Shown here: piece after piece, positions 49,597 through 58,859 of the stretch
Position numbering within the stretch: the stretch's first letter is position 1
Layout: every line of letters starts with the position of its first letter
NCBI GenBank assembly: GCA_000755425.1
Contig: BBMT01000013.1
Span: 62,001 to 126,000, forward strand
Source: Vibrio maritimus
GTDB taxonomy: Bacteria; Pseudomonadota; Gammaproteobacteria; Enterobacterales; Vibrionaceae
DNA length: 64,000 nt
Direction of reading: 5' to 3'
Made by a program: the position numbers and the translations under genes
The notes under the pieces: model-generated
What the model was told of the DNA's origin: nothing
The model's database searches: none
What the model saw: only the letters and a program-made list of their open reading frames with translations

Positions 49597-49717
49597 CATT
49601 GAGGTACATTTTTGCAACAAGGATGCTGATTTGCTCAACAAGTTTAATTTCTATTAAACAAGTATCCTCGGCGCATAATGTAGAAAGTGTCGTTCAGCCG
49701 ACACAAAAGGAGTTATC

Positions 49718-51304
49718 ATGATAGACGTTGTTGATCTGTCGAGATTGCAATTCGCAATTACGGCAATGTATCACTTCTTGTTCGTTCCATTGACTCTAGG
49801 TATGGCATTCCTACTTGCCATCATGGAGTCCCTCTACGTAATGACCAACAAGCAAATCTACAAGGACATGACCAAGTTCTGGGGTAAGCTATTTGGTATT
49901 AACTTCGCCCTAGGTGTGGCTACCGGCCTAACCATGGAATTCCAGTTTGGTACGAACTGGTCCTACTATTCCCATTACGTGGGTGATATTTTCGGTGCGC
50001 CGCTGGCGATCGAAGCCCTCGTTGCCTTCTTCCTCGAATCCACCTTTGTCGGACTTTTCTTCTTCGGATGGGATAGGCTTTCAAAACGTCAACACTTAGC
50101 GGTTACCTGGTTGGTTGCGCTGGGTTCTAACTTCTCAGCTCTTTGGATCCTTGTTGCGAACGGTTGGATGCAGCACCCTGTGGGCGCAGAGTTCAACTTC
50201 GAAACCATGCGTATGGAAATGGTTAGCTTTGCAGAAGTGGTTCTCAACCCGGTTGCTCAGGTTAAGTTTGTTCACACAGTAGCATCAGGCTATACCACAG
50301 GTGCGATGTTCGTACTGGGTATCAGTGCTTACTACCTACTGAAAGGTCGTGATGTGGCGTTTGCTCGTCGCTCTTTCGCGATTGCAGCGTCATTCGGTAT
50401 GGCTTCTATCCTTTCTGTTATCGTTCTTGGTGACGAATCTGGTTACGAGCTTGGCGACGTACAGAAAGTGAAACTTGCGGCTATCGAAGCAGAGTGGCAT
50501 ACAGAGCCAGCTCCAGCAGCGTTCACTGTGTTTGGTCTTCCAAATCAAGAGAAGATGGAAACGGACTTCGCGCTGAAGATCCCATACGTAATGGGTATCA
50601 TCGCAACTCGTTCTATCGATACACCAGTTCAAGGTCTTCGTGACCTACGTGAAGAGCACGTGGATCGTATCCGTAACGGTATGTACGCGTATGAACTTCT
50701 AGAAAAACTGCGTGCAGGTGAGCGTACAGACGCAAACCTAGAAGCGTTTGACGACGTGAAGCAAGATCTTGGTTACGGTCTATTGCTTAAGCGTTACACA
50801 GAAAACGTTGTTGATGCGACAGAAGATCAAATCCAAGCAGCTGCGGATGATTCTATCCCAACAGTTTGGCCACTATTCTGGTCATTCCGTATCATGGTTG
50901 CGTGTGGCTTCATCATGCTATTCGTCTTCGGTGCGGCATTCATTCAGACATGTCGTCAGAAAATTGAACAGAAAAAATGGATCCTTAAAGCGGCACTATT
51001 CAGCATTCCACTACCATGGATTGCAGTGGAAGCCGGTTGGTTTGTTGCTGAATTTGGTCGTCAGCCATGGGCCGTAGGTGAAATCCTGCCTGTACACGTG
51101 GCAGCATCAGCACTGACAGCAAGTCAGATCTGGACATCACTATTCGCAATCATCGCTCTATACACGGTGTTCCTAATTGCCGAAGTTTACCTAATGGTGA
51201 AATTCGCTCGCAAAGGCCCAAGTAGCTTGAAGACAGGTCGCTACCACTTCGAACAAAACGTCGAAACGGTAGAGAACAAAGTTAGTCGTCAAGTAGAAGC
51301 GTAA
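49718..51304 (+). CDS. cydA: Cytochrome bd ubiquinol oxidase subunit I CydA
   Basis: Quinol-oxidising subunit of the high-affinity cytochrome bd terminal oxidase, inner membrane. N-terminus MIDVVDLSRLQFAITAMYHF places heme ligand His19 (b595). Nine predicted helices, the periplasmic Q loop (around residues 250-340, with HTEPAPAAFTVFGLPNQ), and the conserved GWFVAEFGRQPWAV. Length 528 residues, a long-Q-loop proteobacterial form. Intact, with strong codon bias. First gene of cydABX-ybgE. Confidence 0.98.
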   Translation: MIDVVDLSRLQFAITAMYHFLFVPLTLGMAFLLAIMESLYVMTNKQIYKDMTKFWGKLFGINFALGVATGLTMEFQFGTNWSYYSHYVGDIFGAPLAIEALVAFFLESTFVGLFFFGWDRLSKRQHLAVTWLVALGSNFSALWILVANGWMQHPVGAEFNFETMRMEMVSFAEVVLNPVAQVKFVHTVASGYTTGAMFVLGISAYYLLKGRDVAFARRSFAIAASFGMASILSVIVLGDESGYELGDVQKVKLAAIEAEWHTEPAPAAFTVFGLPNQEKMETDFALKIPYVMGIIATRSIDTPVQGLRDLREEHVDRIRNGMYAYELLEKLRAGERTDANLEAFDDVKQDLGYGLLLKRYTENVVDATEDQIQAAADDSIPTVWPLFWSFRIMVACGFIMLFVFGAAFIQTCRQKIEQKKWILKAALFSIPLPWIAVEAGWFVAEFGRQPWAVGEILPVHVAASALTASQIWTSLFAIIALYTVFLIAEVYLMVKFARKGPSSLKTGRYHFEQNVETVENKVSRQVEA

Positions 51305-51319
51305 GCAAGGAGAAAAAGA

Positions 51320-52454
51320 ATGTTTGATTACGAAGTCTTACGATTCATCTGGTGGGTACTGATCGGCGTATTGTTTGCTGGTTTCGCTATCACCGATGGT
51401 TTTGATATGGGGTAGGTGCACTAGTACCTATCCTAGGTAAAACGGACACCCAGCGCCGTGTAATGATTAACTCTATCGCTCCACACTGGACGGTAACCAG
51501 GTTTGGCTAATCACCGCTGGTGGTGCGCTATTCGCTGCTTGGCCACTTGTGTACGCAACGTCGTTCTCTGGTTTCTACCTAGCGATGATCCTAACTCTAG
51601 CAGCGCTTTGGCTACGTCCAATCGGTCTAGACTACCGCTCGAAGCTAGAAGACAAGCAGTGGCGTAACGCTTGGGATATCGGTATCTCAATCAGTGGTTT
51701 CGTACCACCACTTATCTTCGGTGTGGCATTTGGTAACCTACTACAAGGTGTACCATTCCAGCTAAGCGATTTCATGATGCCGACTTACCACGGTTCATTC
51801 TTCGCTCTGCTTAACCCATTCGCACTACTGTGTGGCCTAGTGAGCCTATTCATGATCCTGCTTCAAGGTTCAACATGGCTACAAATGAAGACCACAGGTG
51901 ATATCCATACTCGTGCTCGCAACACAGCACAAATCATGGGTCTACTAACCGTAGTAGCATTTGTTGGTGCAGGTTTCTGGATCCAAGGCATTGATGGTTA
52001 CCTAGTAGTAAGCAGCATCGACGGCAACGCCGCTTCTAACCCACTAGTTAAAGAAGTGGTTCGTGAAGCAGGTGCGTGGATGACGAACTTCGAGAAGTAC
52101 CCACTACTATGGATTGCTCCAGCATTAGGTGTGGTTATGCCTCTACTAGCGGTATTAGCATCTCGCCTTGAGAAATGTGCAATTTCATTTATTGCTTCTT
52201 CTCTAGCGAACGGTGGCATCATCTTTACTGCTGGCTTTGCAATGTTCCCATTCGTAATGCCAAGCAGCATGAATCCAAACCACAGCTTGACCATGTGGGA
52301 TGCAACGTCAAGTGAGTTGACTCTGAACCTAATGACAGCGGTAGCGTTTGTTATGGTTCCAGTAATTCTTAGCTACACAGCTTGGACTTACTACAAAATG
52401 TTTGGTCGTCTTGATGACAAGTTCATCGAAGAAAACAAGAATTCACTTTACTAA
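51320..52454 (+). CDS. cydB: Cytochrome bd ubiquinol oxidase subunit II CydB (two apparent frameshifts)
   Basis: Second membrane subunit of the bd oxidase. ATG 51320 (MFDYEVLRFIWWVLIGVLF) follows AAGGAG. The frame breaks near 51411 (ATGGGGGTAGG read with one G too few) and 51492 (CACTGGGACGG read as CACTGGACGG). Restoring both gives TDGFDMGVGALVP and HWDGNQVWLITAGGALFAAWP, which are highly conserved in CydB. Eight helices expected. Restored length 378 residues, as in E. coli (379). Because CydB is needed for a working oxidase and cydAX-ybgE are intact, sequencing errors are more likely than decay. Confidence 0.96.
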
Positions 52455-52466
52455 GGAGCATTTAAC

Positions 52467-52574
52467 ATGTGGTATTTCGCTTGGATTTTAGGTGTTCTTT
52501 TGGCTTGTGCGTTCGGTATCATCAATGCACTTTGGCTTGAGCACAGTGAGATGATGGACGAAGACAGTGAGTAA
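52467..52574 (+). CDS. cydX: Cytochrome bd oxidase small subunit CydX
   Basis: A 35-residue single-helix subunit that stabilises the bd oxidase. It starts MWYFAWILGVLLACAFGIIN and ends in an acidic tail (HSEMMDEDSE). The invariant N-terminal MWYFAWILG is diagnostic. It begins 12 bases after the cydB stop with AAGGAG upstream, and its last codons overlap the ybgE start. Confidence 0.96.
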   Translation: MWYFAWILGVLLACAFGIINALWLEHSEMMDEDSE

Positions 52575-52869
52575 GCTTAACCAACAGTTAGAGCAGATTC
52601 ACAAGCCTATGGATAAGGTGCTCCTTCGCGCCTTATCACTGGTGCTTGGTTTTGCTAACGCAGGTCTCTTTATGTGGAGCCCGGAGGGCTACGACGCAGC
52701 CATCGGTGGTTTTGCACCATGGCTAGGACTGACGTTTGTATTGTCTCTCTGTTCGAGTATGGTCTACGGCATCGGCTTCAAACCAAGGTTTTGGCTGTGG
52801 CAACTGGTGTTTAGCCCTTACTTGTCACTAACTGTGTTGAGTTACTTAACGTTAATGTACGTTTTTTAG
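52567..52869 (+). CDS. ybgE: Cyd operon protein YbgE
   Basis: Small inner-membrane protein of 100 residues encoded with cytochrome bd; role not well defined. GTG start at 52567 overlaps the end of cydX by 8 bases, suggesting translational coupling. Three hydrophobic segments (VLLRALSLVLGFANAGLFMW, WLGLTFVLSLCSSMVYGIGF, YLSLTVLSYLTLMYVF) and the motif GFKPRFWLWQ near residue 70. A strong terminator follows. Confidence 0.92.
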   Translation: MSKLNQQLEQIHKPMDKVLLRALSLVLGFANAGLFMWSPEGYDAAIGGFAPWLGLTFVLSLCSSMVYGIGFKPRFWLWQLVFSPYLSLTVLSYLTLMYVF

Positions 52870-52875
52870 AATAAG

Positions 52876-52899
52876 CCCGAGCCATTGCTCGGGTTTTTT
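52876..52899 (+). terminator. Terminator of the cyd operon
   Basis: CCCGAGC (52876-52882) and GCTCGGG (52887-52893) with CATT loop and six T. Confidence 0.93.
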
Positions 52900-53053
52900 A
52901 CTTTTTGAAACAATGAAAAGCGAGTAATCGCTAATATCTTCATCAATTAAGTGTAAATTTTGGCACTTTAATCAAAAATTCTTGTCAGCACTTATAACAA
53001 TCACAATGAGTTGCGTTATATTAATGCGTAGTTTTATTTAGGAAGTGATCAGT

Positions 53054-53473
53054 TTGTCTCAGTTATCATCGTATTTCGAATTTCCTGTGACCGTCTATTA
53101 TGAAGACACGGATGCGGGAGGTGTCGTATACCACTCGAACTACCTCAATTTCTTTGAACGTGCCCGCACCGAGCTCCTCAGAAGCAAAGGTGTTAATCAG
53201 CGTGTGTTGTTAGAAGAGCACACAGGCTTTGTGGTTCGTCATATGGATATCGACTTTATCCGTGGTGCACGCCTGGATGACCAGCTCACCGTAAAAACCT
53301 ATATTGAAGAATTCAAAAAAGCGTCGCTAACATTTGCTCAAGAAATTGTCGACCAACAGGGTGTGACAATAGCGAAAGCTCTGGTTAAAGTGGCGTGTAT
53401 AGATAATGTTAAAATGAAGCCGAAGGCCATTCCTTCGTCTATCTTAGTGGAGTTAAAACACAGTGACGGCTGA
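53054..53473 (+). CDS. ybgC: Tol-Pal system-associated acyl-CoA thioesterase YbgC
   Basis: Hot-dog fold thioesterase, first gene of the Tol-Pal operon. The active-site segment YYEDTDAGGVVYHSNYLNFF carries the catalytic Asp. I choose TTG 53054 as start (MSQLSSYFEFPVTVYYEDTD) because GGAAG is 8 bases upstream; the in-frame GTG at 53045 would overlap that ribosome site. Length 139 residues. The 3' end overlaps the tolQ start by 11 bases. Confidence 0.93.
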   Translation: MSQLSSYFEFPVTVYYEDTDAGGVVYHSNYLNFFERARTELLRSKGVNQRVLLEEHTGFVVRHMDIDFIRGARLDDQLTVKTYIEEFKKASLTFAQEIVDQQGVTIAKALVKVACIDNVKMKPKAIPSSILVELKHSDG

Positions 53474-54147
53474 TATTTCATTTGTAGACCTCATACTCGA
53501 GGCAAGTCTACTGGTTCAATTGGTAATGTTGATTCTGATGGGCATGTCAGTCGTATCCTGGGCGATGATCATCAAGCGTAGCAAAGTCTTAAAAGAGGCC
53601 ACCAAAGAGTCTGAGACATTCGAAGACCGTTTTTGGTCAGGTGCTGATCTTTCTCACATCTATCAAGACGTGAAAAAGCGTAAAGATGAGCTTTCAGGCA
53701 CTGAAGAGATTTTCTATTCTGGCTTTACCGAGTTTTTACGTCTTCGCAAATCGAATGCTGACTCGCCAGCTTTCATCATGGAAGGTACCGGTCGCTCAAT
53801 GCGCGTTGCGGTTTCTCGTGAAGTGGAAGATCTAGAAACTAACTTGCCATTCCTAGCGACCGTGGGCTCTATCAGCTTACATTGGTCTGTTTGGTACCGT
53901 TTGGGGCATCATGCATGCGTTTATCGCGCTAGGTGAAGTAAAACAAGCCACGCTTGCTATGGTAGCACCAGGTATCGCAGAAGCCTTGATTGCAACGGCG
54001 ATGGGTCTATTTGCTGCGATTCCAGCGGTTATGGCATTTAACCGTCTTAGCAACAAGGTGAGCAAGCTAGAGCACAACTACGCGACCTTCTCTGAAGAAT
54101 TCCACAGCATTTTGCACCGTCAAGCGATGGCCGCTAGGGAGCAATAA
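53463..54147 (+). CDS. tolQ: Tol-Pal system proton channel subunit TolQ (one apparent frameshift)
   Basis: Inner-membrane MotA/ExbB-type subunit that, with TolR, uses the proton motive force to drive TolA for outer-membrane constriction at division. GTG start at 53463 (MTADISFVDLILEASLLVQL). The frame breaks near 53877: AGCCCTTACATT appears as AGCTTACATT, losing CC. Restoring it gives the invariant SISPYIGLFGTVWGIMHAF. Restored length 228 residues with three helices. It overlaps both ybgC and tolR. Confidence 0.97.
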
Positions 54148-54590
54148 TGGCTGGCTACCAACCTAAAAAGCGCAAACTCACCTGTGAGATTAACGTTGTA
54201 CCTTATATCGACGTTATGCTTGTGCTGCTTATTATCTTCATGGTGACGTCGCCTTTCATTACTCAAGGCGTGGATGTTGAGCTACCTAAAACATCAACAG
54301 CTAAGCCCGCGTCTGAGTTAGCGGGCGATACAGACGCTAGCTTCATCATTGTTGAAGTCGATCGCGATGGAAATTTAGGACTAAGTGTGAATAACGAAGA
54401 CGTTCAACGCGGTCTTAGTCTGCAAGATATTATCGTCAGAGTTCGTGCTGAGCTTTCTATCAATCCTGACTCGCCAGTCGCGGTGGGTGGTGATGCAGCG
54501 ACCCCCTATGCAGAGGTGGTTTTGCTGCTTGATGAATTAAGCCGTGCAGGTATTCCAAAGGTTGGCTTGTTAACGGACATAAGGGAATAG
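54147..54590 (+). CDS. tolR: Tol-Pal system protein TolR
   Basis: ExbD-type partner of TolQ with one transmembrane helix and a periplasmic domain. The helix segment VVPYIDVMLVLLIIFMV carries the proton-relay Asp near residue 24. Length 147 residues. The ATG at 54147 uses the last base of the tolQ stop. Intact. Confidence 0.96.
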   Translation: MAGYQPKKRKLTCEINVVPYIDVMLVLLIIFMVTSPFITQGVDVELPKTSTAKPASELAGDTDASFIIVEVDRDGNLGLSVNNEDVQRGLSLQDIIVRVRAELSINPDSPVAVGGDAATPYAEVVLLLDELSRAGIPKVGLLTDIRE

Positions 54591-54603
54591 TCGTCGCAGC
54601 CGT

Positions 54604-55629
54604 ATGAAAAGCAATAAGAACAACAGAAACAGCTACGGAAAGCCGATTGCGATCTCTTTGTTTGCTCACGCACTCTTGATCGTGGCGCTGCTGTGGGGCA
54701 CTGATTTTAATATGACGAAATCAGAGCCTACTGGCATGGTTCAAGCCGTTGTGATTGATCCTGCGAAAGTGCGCCAGCAAGCGGCGGAAATTCGCAAGCA
54801 GCGTGAAACCGCTGCCAAGAAGGAGCAAGACCGCCTCGACAAACTTCGTCGTGAAAGCGAACAACTTGAGAAAAACCGTAAAGCGGAAGAAGAGCGCATT
54901 CGTAAGCTGAAAGAGCAGCAAGCGAAAGACGCACAAGCTGCGCGTGAAGCAGAGCAGCGTCGTAAGGTTGAAAAAGAGCGTGCAGAGAAGGCAGAAGCAG
55001 AGCGTAAAGCGAAAGAAGAAGCTATTCGTGTCGCCGAGCAAAAACGTGTCGCTCAAGAAGCGGCTATAGCGAAAGCAGAACAAGAGCGCCTAGAGAAAGA
55101 GCGAGCAATTAAAGAAGCTCAAGAAAAAGCGCAGCGTGAAAAAGAAGCCGCTGAGCGTGCTGAGCAAGAGCGTATCGCTAAAGAAAAAGCGGCCGCAGAA
55201 GCAGCAGAGAAAGCACGCCAAGAGCAACAACGTCTTGAGCAAATTGAGCGCGAGCGAAAAGAGCAAGAGGCGGCGCTGAACGATATTTTTTCAGGACTAG
55301 AAAGTGAAGCTGCGAGTAACTCCGCGGCTCGTTCCAGTCAGGTGGATATTGAACTTGCCAAAATGGGTGAGATCTACAAGCAGCTTATCCAGCAGCACAT
55401 TCTCACCGACTCCAGCTTTCGCGGTAAAGAATGCCGTGTAAACCTGCAACTGATCCCCGCGGGCAGCGGTGCGATTGCAGGGGCTGTAAAAGTAATAGAG
55501 GGCGATGCTCGCTTGTGTAATGCCACCAAAAGTGCCATTTCACAGGTTCGTTCGTTTCCCCTCTCCGAATTTCCTGAAGTTAATGCTCAGCTAAAGAACA
55601 TTAACTTGACATATAAGCCACAGTTATAA
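54604..55629 (+). CDS. tolA: Cell envelope integrity protein TolA
   Basis: Energy-transducing protein spanning the periplasm between TolQR and Pal/TolB. Domain I: one N-terminal helix (ISLFAHALLIVALLW). Domain II: a very long Lys/Glu/Ala/Arg helical rod at about residues 50-225 with repeated KAE, AER and EKA units. Domain III: globular C-terminus at about 245-341 with two cysteines (KECRVNLQL, ARLCNATKSA). Length 341 residues. Intact despite the repetitive rod. Confidence 0.96.
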   Translation: MKSNKNNRNSYGKPIAISLFAHALLIVALLWGTDFNMTKSEPTGMVQAVVIDPAKVRQQAAEIRKQRETAAKKEQDRLDKLRRESEQLEKNRKAEEERIRKLKEQQAKDAQAAREAEQRRKVEKERAEKAEAERKAKEEAIRVAEQKRVAQEAAIAKAEQERLEKERAIKEAQEKAQREKEAAERAEQERIAKEKAAAEAAEKARQEQQRLEQIERERKEQEAALNDIFSGLESEAASNSAARSSQVDIELAKMGEIYKQLIQQHILTDSSFRGKECRVNLQLIPAGSGAIAGAVKVIEGDARLCNATKSAISQVRSFPLSEFPEVNAQLKNINLTYKPQL

Positions 55630-55639
55630 GGAAAAACCT

Positions 55640-56992
55640 GTGATTAAGCGAATATTACTAGGAATGGCAATGGTAATGAGTCTTGCTACTCAAACTGCCA
55701 ATGCCGCATTAGAACTTGTTATCACCGATGGTATCGATTCAGCAAGACCGATTGCCATTGTACCTTTCAAATGGGAAGGCGAGGGCAAATTGCCGCATGA
55801 TGTTTCTGCAGTGATAGCCTCTGACTTGCAGCGCAGCGGTAAATTTAGCCCGATTGCGACCAGCAAAATGCCGCAAACGCCTTATGACGCATCGGCAATT
55901 AATTTTGAAGCGTGGACAGGCCTTGGTGTTGATTCGCTGCTAACTGGCACTATCGTAAAGAATGCAGAAGGTAACTACGAAGTGAGCTATCAGCTTGTTG
56001 ACGTGGTTCGTGGCCAGCTCACCGGTGGTCAGTCGAAAGCACTGAGCGACGATGGTCAATTGGTATTGTCTAACGACCATATCCTCTTTAAGAAGAAAGC
56101 GACGGTTCCTGGCCAGCGTCTTCGTGAATACGCACACCGCATTTCGGATCTTGTCTACGAAGAGCTGACGGGCGAGCGCGGAGCGTTCTTAACTCGTATC
56201 GCTTATGTTGTAGTTAACGACAAAGACGCGTACCCCTACCAAATGCGTATCGCTGATTACGACGGCTACAACGAAAAACTGGTTCTGCGTTCTAAGCAGC
56301 CACTAATGTCTCCAGCTTGGTCGCCAGATGGTAAGCAGCTAGCGTACGTTAGCTTCCAAAATGGCCAAGCAGAAATCTTTATCATGAATATCTACACAGG
56401 TAAGCGTGAGAAGGTAACGTCATTCCCTCGTCACAATGGTGCGCCAAGATTCTCTCCGGATGGGAAGTCTCTCGCAATCACCTTGTCGAAGACTGGGCAA
56501 CTGCATGTATATACGCTAAATCTGGAAACCAGAAAACTTCGTCAAATTACCCGCGGCCGATCAAATAATACAGAACCGTTCTGGAAACCGGACGGCAATT
56601 CCCTTATTTTTACGTCGGATAGGGGTGGTAACCCTCAGATTTATGAAGTAAATTTGTCTGATGGTAAAACCAAGCGTATCACGTGGCAGGGTAGCCAAAA
56701 CCTCGGTGGGCAGATCACCCCTGATGGTCGTTACCTCGTGATGGTGAATCGTTCCAACTCTGGTTTTAATCTTGCAAAACAAGATCTAGAAACGGGCTCG
56801 GTACAGATCCTCACCAAAACACTGCTCGATGAATCACCAAGCATCGCACCAAATGGTGGCATGGTGATATACAGTTCCATCTATAACAAAACTAACGTCC
56901 TTTCGATGGTATCTATTGATGGGCGATTTAAAGCTAGACTACCGGCTACAAACGGGCGCGTAAGAGCACCTGCATGGTCACCGTTTTTATAG
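55640..56992 (+). CDS. tolB: Tol-Pal system protein TolB
   Basis: Periplasmic beta-propeller protein that binds Pal and is displaced by TolA. GTG start at 55640, signal peptide to about residue 22 (MVMSLATQTANA). N-terminal domain to about 160, then six propeller repeats with motifs such as SPAWSPDGKQLAYVS, APRFSPDGKSLAIT and EPFWKPDGNSLIFTSD. Length 450 residues, intact, 10 bases after tolA. Confidence 0.97.
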   Translation: MIKRILLGMAMVMSLATQTANAALELVITDGIDSARPIAIVPFKWEGEGKLPHDVSAVIASDLQRSGKFSPIATSKMPQTPYDASAINFEAWTGLGVDSLLTGTIVKNAEGNYEVSYQLVDVVRGQLTGGQSKALSDDGQLVLSNDHILFKKKATVPGQRLREYAHRISDLVYEELTGERGAFLTRIAYVVVNDKDAYPYQMRIADYDGYNEKLVLRSKQPLMSPAWSPDGKQLAYVSFQNGQAEIFIMNIYTGKREKVTSFPRHNGAPRFSPDGKSLAITLSKTGQLHVYTLNLETRKLRQITRGRSNNTEPFWKPDGNSLIFTSDRGGNPQIYEVNLSDGKTKRITWQGSQNLGGQITPDGRYLVMVNRSNSGFNLAKQDLETGSVQILTKTLLDESPSIAPNGGMVIYSSIYNKTNVLSMVSIDGRFKARLPATNGRVRAPAWSPFL

Positions 56993-57023
56993 CAATTAAA
57001 TTTTTTAGGTTAAGGAAATAACA

Positions 57024-57551
57024 ATGCAATTAAACAAAGTTTTTAAGGGGTTGCTAATCGCACTGCCAGTTCTAGCAATGACGGCGTGTAGCTCAACCGA
57101 CGACGCTGCGTCATCAACAGGTGCAGAGCAAAACAACCAAACGCAACAAGAAACAACGACTGTTGCGACACCAATTGATGAGAATGCACAGCTAACTGAG
57201 CAAGAGCTAAAAGAAAAAGCACTTCGTGAAAACCAAACGATTTACTTTGCATTCGATAACTCTACTATCGCTGGTGACTACGAAGATATGCTTGCAGCAC
57301 ACGCAGCATACCTAAGCAAAGATGCATCACTACAAGTGACTATCGAAGGTCACGCAGATGAGCGCGGTACACCTGAGTACAACATCGCACTAGGCGAGCG
57401 TCGTGCACAAGCGGTTGCTAAGTACATCCAAGCTCTTGGTGTACAAGCAGACCAAATCTCTATCGTAAGCTACGGTGAAGAGAAGCCACTAGTACTAGGT
57501 CAATCTGAAGACGCGTACGCGAAAAACCGTCGCGCAGTACTAGTTTACTAA
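57024..57551 (+). CDS. pal: Peptidoglycan-associated lipoprotein Pal
   Basis: Outer-membrane lipoprotein that anchors the membrane to peptidoglycan. Signal peptide with lipobox MTAC (Cys22), a low-complexity Gln/Thr linker at about 30-55, and an OmpA-type peptidoglycan-binding domain with TIEGHADERGTPEYNIALGE and RRAQAVAKYIQ (Asp and Arg that contact diaminopimelate). Length 175 residues, intact, highly biased codon use. Confidence 0.97.
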   Translation: MQLNKVFKGLLIALPVLAMTACSSTDDAASSTGAEQNNQTQQETTTVATPIDENAQLTEQELKEKALRENQTIYFAFDNSTIAGDYEDMLAAHAAYLSKDASLQVTIEGHADERGTPEYNIALGERRAQAVAKYIQALGVQADQISIVSYGEEKPLVLGQSEDAYAKNRRAVLVY

Positions 57552-57573
57552 TCCAATCTGCCCAAGATTGAAC

Positions 57574-57599
57574 ATGTTGCAGCGTTCGCGCTGCAACAT
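57574..57599 (+). other. Hairpin with TTCG loop between pal and cpoB
   Basis: ATGTTGCAGCG (57574-57584) and CGCTGCAACAT (57589-57599) form an 11-bp perfect stem capped by TTCG. The following T content is weak, so it may cause partial termination or protect the abundant pal mRNA. Confidence 0.7.
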
Positions 57600-57637
57600 T
57601 GTCGTTTTAGGGCTCGGCAGTTAAGGATCCTACCTTT

Positions 57638-58421
57638 ATGACAAGTAACATTAAGCGCGCTGTTACGCTTACGTTACTAGCCGGAATGGCAAGCTCTGCG
57701 CTTGCTGCGAAAGCACCGGTTACCGACTTGAGCGCAACATCTTCTTCGGCAACTGCTGCTCCATTACAGCGGCATCTGCTGCTAATGAAACCGACGTTCA
57801 GCGCCTAGAGCGCCTTTTGCAAAACCGCAACCGAGTGCAACTGCAAATGCAGCAACAACTCGACGAAATGACGCAAGAAATTTCCACATTGCGCGGTGAG
57901 CTAGAACGCAATACTTACGACATGGAGCAAATGCTTCAGCGTCAACGTGAATTGTTTATTGAAATCGACAAGCTTCGCTCACAACAAGGCGCAGCGGTAG
58001 CCGCAGTTCCCGTCGCGACAGATAAGACGAAACCGGACGGCAAGTTCACCACCAATGTGGATGAGCAAACAGCATATCAAAATGCAGTCGATTTGATTTT
58101 GAAAAAGCGCGACTACACTGGTGCGATTGAAGCCTTCAAACAGTTCCAAAAAGACTTCCCTGAATCGACCTTTATGCCAAATAGTCATTACTGGCTTGGC
58201 CAACTGTACTTTGCTAAGCGCCAAGACGCAGAAGCAGAAAAGAGCTTTAAAGCAGTACTTGGTTTTGCAAAATCCAACAAACGAGCGGACGCTCTAGTGA
58301 AGTTGGGTGACATTGCAAACGTGGCAATAAGGCTGACGAAGCTAAGAAATACTACGAGCAGGTGATTAGCGAATACCCAGGCAGTTCTTCTGCGAAGGTT
58401 GCTAAGTCTAATTTGCAATAA
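57638..58421 (+). CDS. cpoB: Cell division coordinator CpoB (YbgF), two apparent frameshifts
   Basis: Periplasmic TPR protein that couples Tol-Pal with peptidoglycan synthesis. ATG 57638 starts a signal peptide (MTSNIKRAVTLTLLAGMASS). The trimerising coiled coil (RLERLLQNRNRVQLQMQQQL) lies at about 55-110, and TPR repeats follow from AYQNAVDLILKKRDYTGAIE. Frame breaks near 57762 (CCCATTACA read as CCATTACA) and 58321 (AACCGTGGC read as AACGTGGC). Restoring both leads to GNKADEAKKYYEQVISEYPG and a stop at 58419-58421. Restored length about 261 residues. Confidence 0.94.
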
Positions 58422-58564
58422 AGTGACTTTGTGGGGTTAGGTAATATGCTTGGCTCCCAATACGCTTTGAGTAGACCCCTGCATGCGCAGGGGTGACGAC
58501 CCCTTTTAGGTTCAATGATCGCTTAAAGCACGCCATCAACACATGCAACTCCCAAAGAGATCCT

Positions 58565-58608
58565 CATTCCACTAGCCGTGCGCCTGTGCAGACAGGAATC
58601 TATTCCCA
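58565..58608. repeat. Dispersed-type repeat, copy 1
   Basis: A 44-base unit beginning CATTCCACTAGCC with an internal CCTGTGCAGACAGG near-palindrome. It is about 84% identical to the copy 94 bases downstream. Its differences from copy 2 are mostly C-to-T or G-to-A changes. Confidence 0.7.
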
Positions 58609-58658
58609 CGCGCACCAACCTTTCACTCAGAAACAAGTCACAACCTCAAAATAGTCGT

Positions 58659-58702
58659 CATTCCACTAGCCGCGCGCCTGCGCAGGCAGGAACCTACTCA
58701 CC
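58659..58702. repeat. Dispersed-type repeat, copy 2
   Basis: Second copy of the 44-base unit, with a perfect inner palindrome CCTGCGCAGG. Resembles REP-like palindromic elements that vibrios and other marine bacteria carry between genes. Confidence 0.7.
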
Positions 58703-58859
58703 GCAAACAGCGATTCAAAAAAGCAAACTATCAAATCCACAGCCTGTTGAGGCCACTTTCTATTCAACTTTGGTCGATTCCTGCCCTAGTGCCTTTGTTC
58801 TATCAATAATATCCGTGTACAATGCTCGGACTATTTGGAAGTAGCATAGAGCAACCGCT

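Larger units (their letters stand above)
49167..49717. other. 551-base intergenic region with cydA regulatory sites
   Basis: AT-rich region between ruvB and cydA with no coding frame of note. It contains one perfect and one near-perfect FNR box and an ArcA-like repeat, listed separately, as expected for an oxygen-controlled oxidase promoter. No clear terminator follows ruvB. Confidence 0.7.
58422..58859. other. 438-base intergenic region between cpoB and nadA with repeats
   Basis: No gene. It holds a GC hairpin CCCCTGC/GCAGGGG at 58476-58493 and two related repeat copies at 58565-58608 and 58659-58702. In many gammaproteobacteria tRNA-Lys/Val genes sit here; I see no cloverleaf-like sequence. 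Confidence 0.6.

Noticed and set aside
54750..55280. Possible tandem repeat or antisense membrane proteins in the tolA rod
   Set aside because: The low-complexity Lys/Glu/Ala coding gives long hydrophobic frames on the opposite strand; these are shadows of tolA.
58422..58859. tRNA-Lys/Val cluster expected between cpoB and nadA
   Set aside because: No acceptor/T-arm pattern such as GGTTCGAATCC is present; the gap holds repeats instead.
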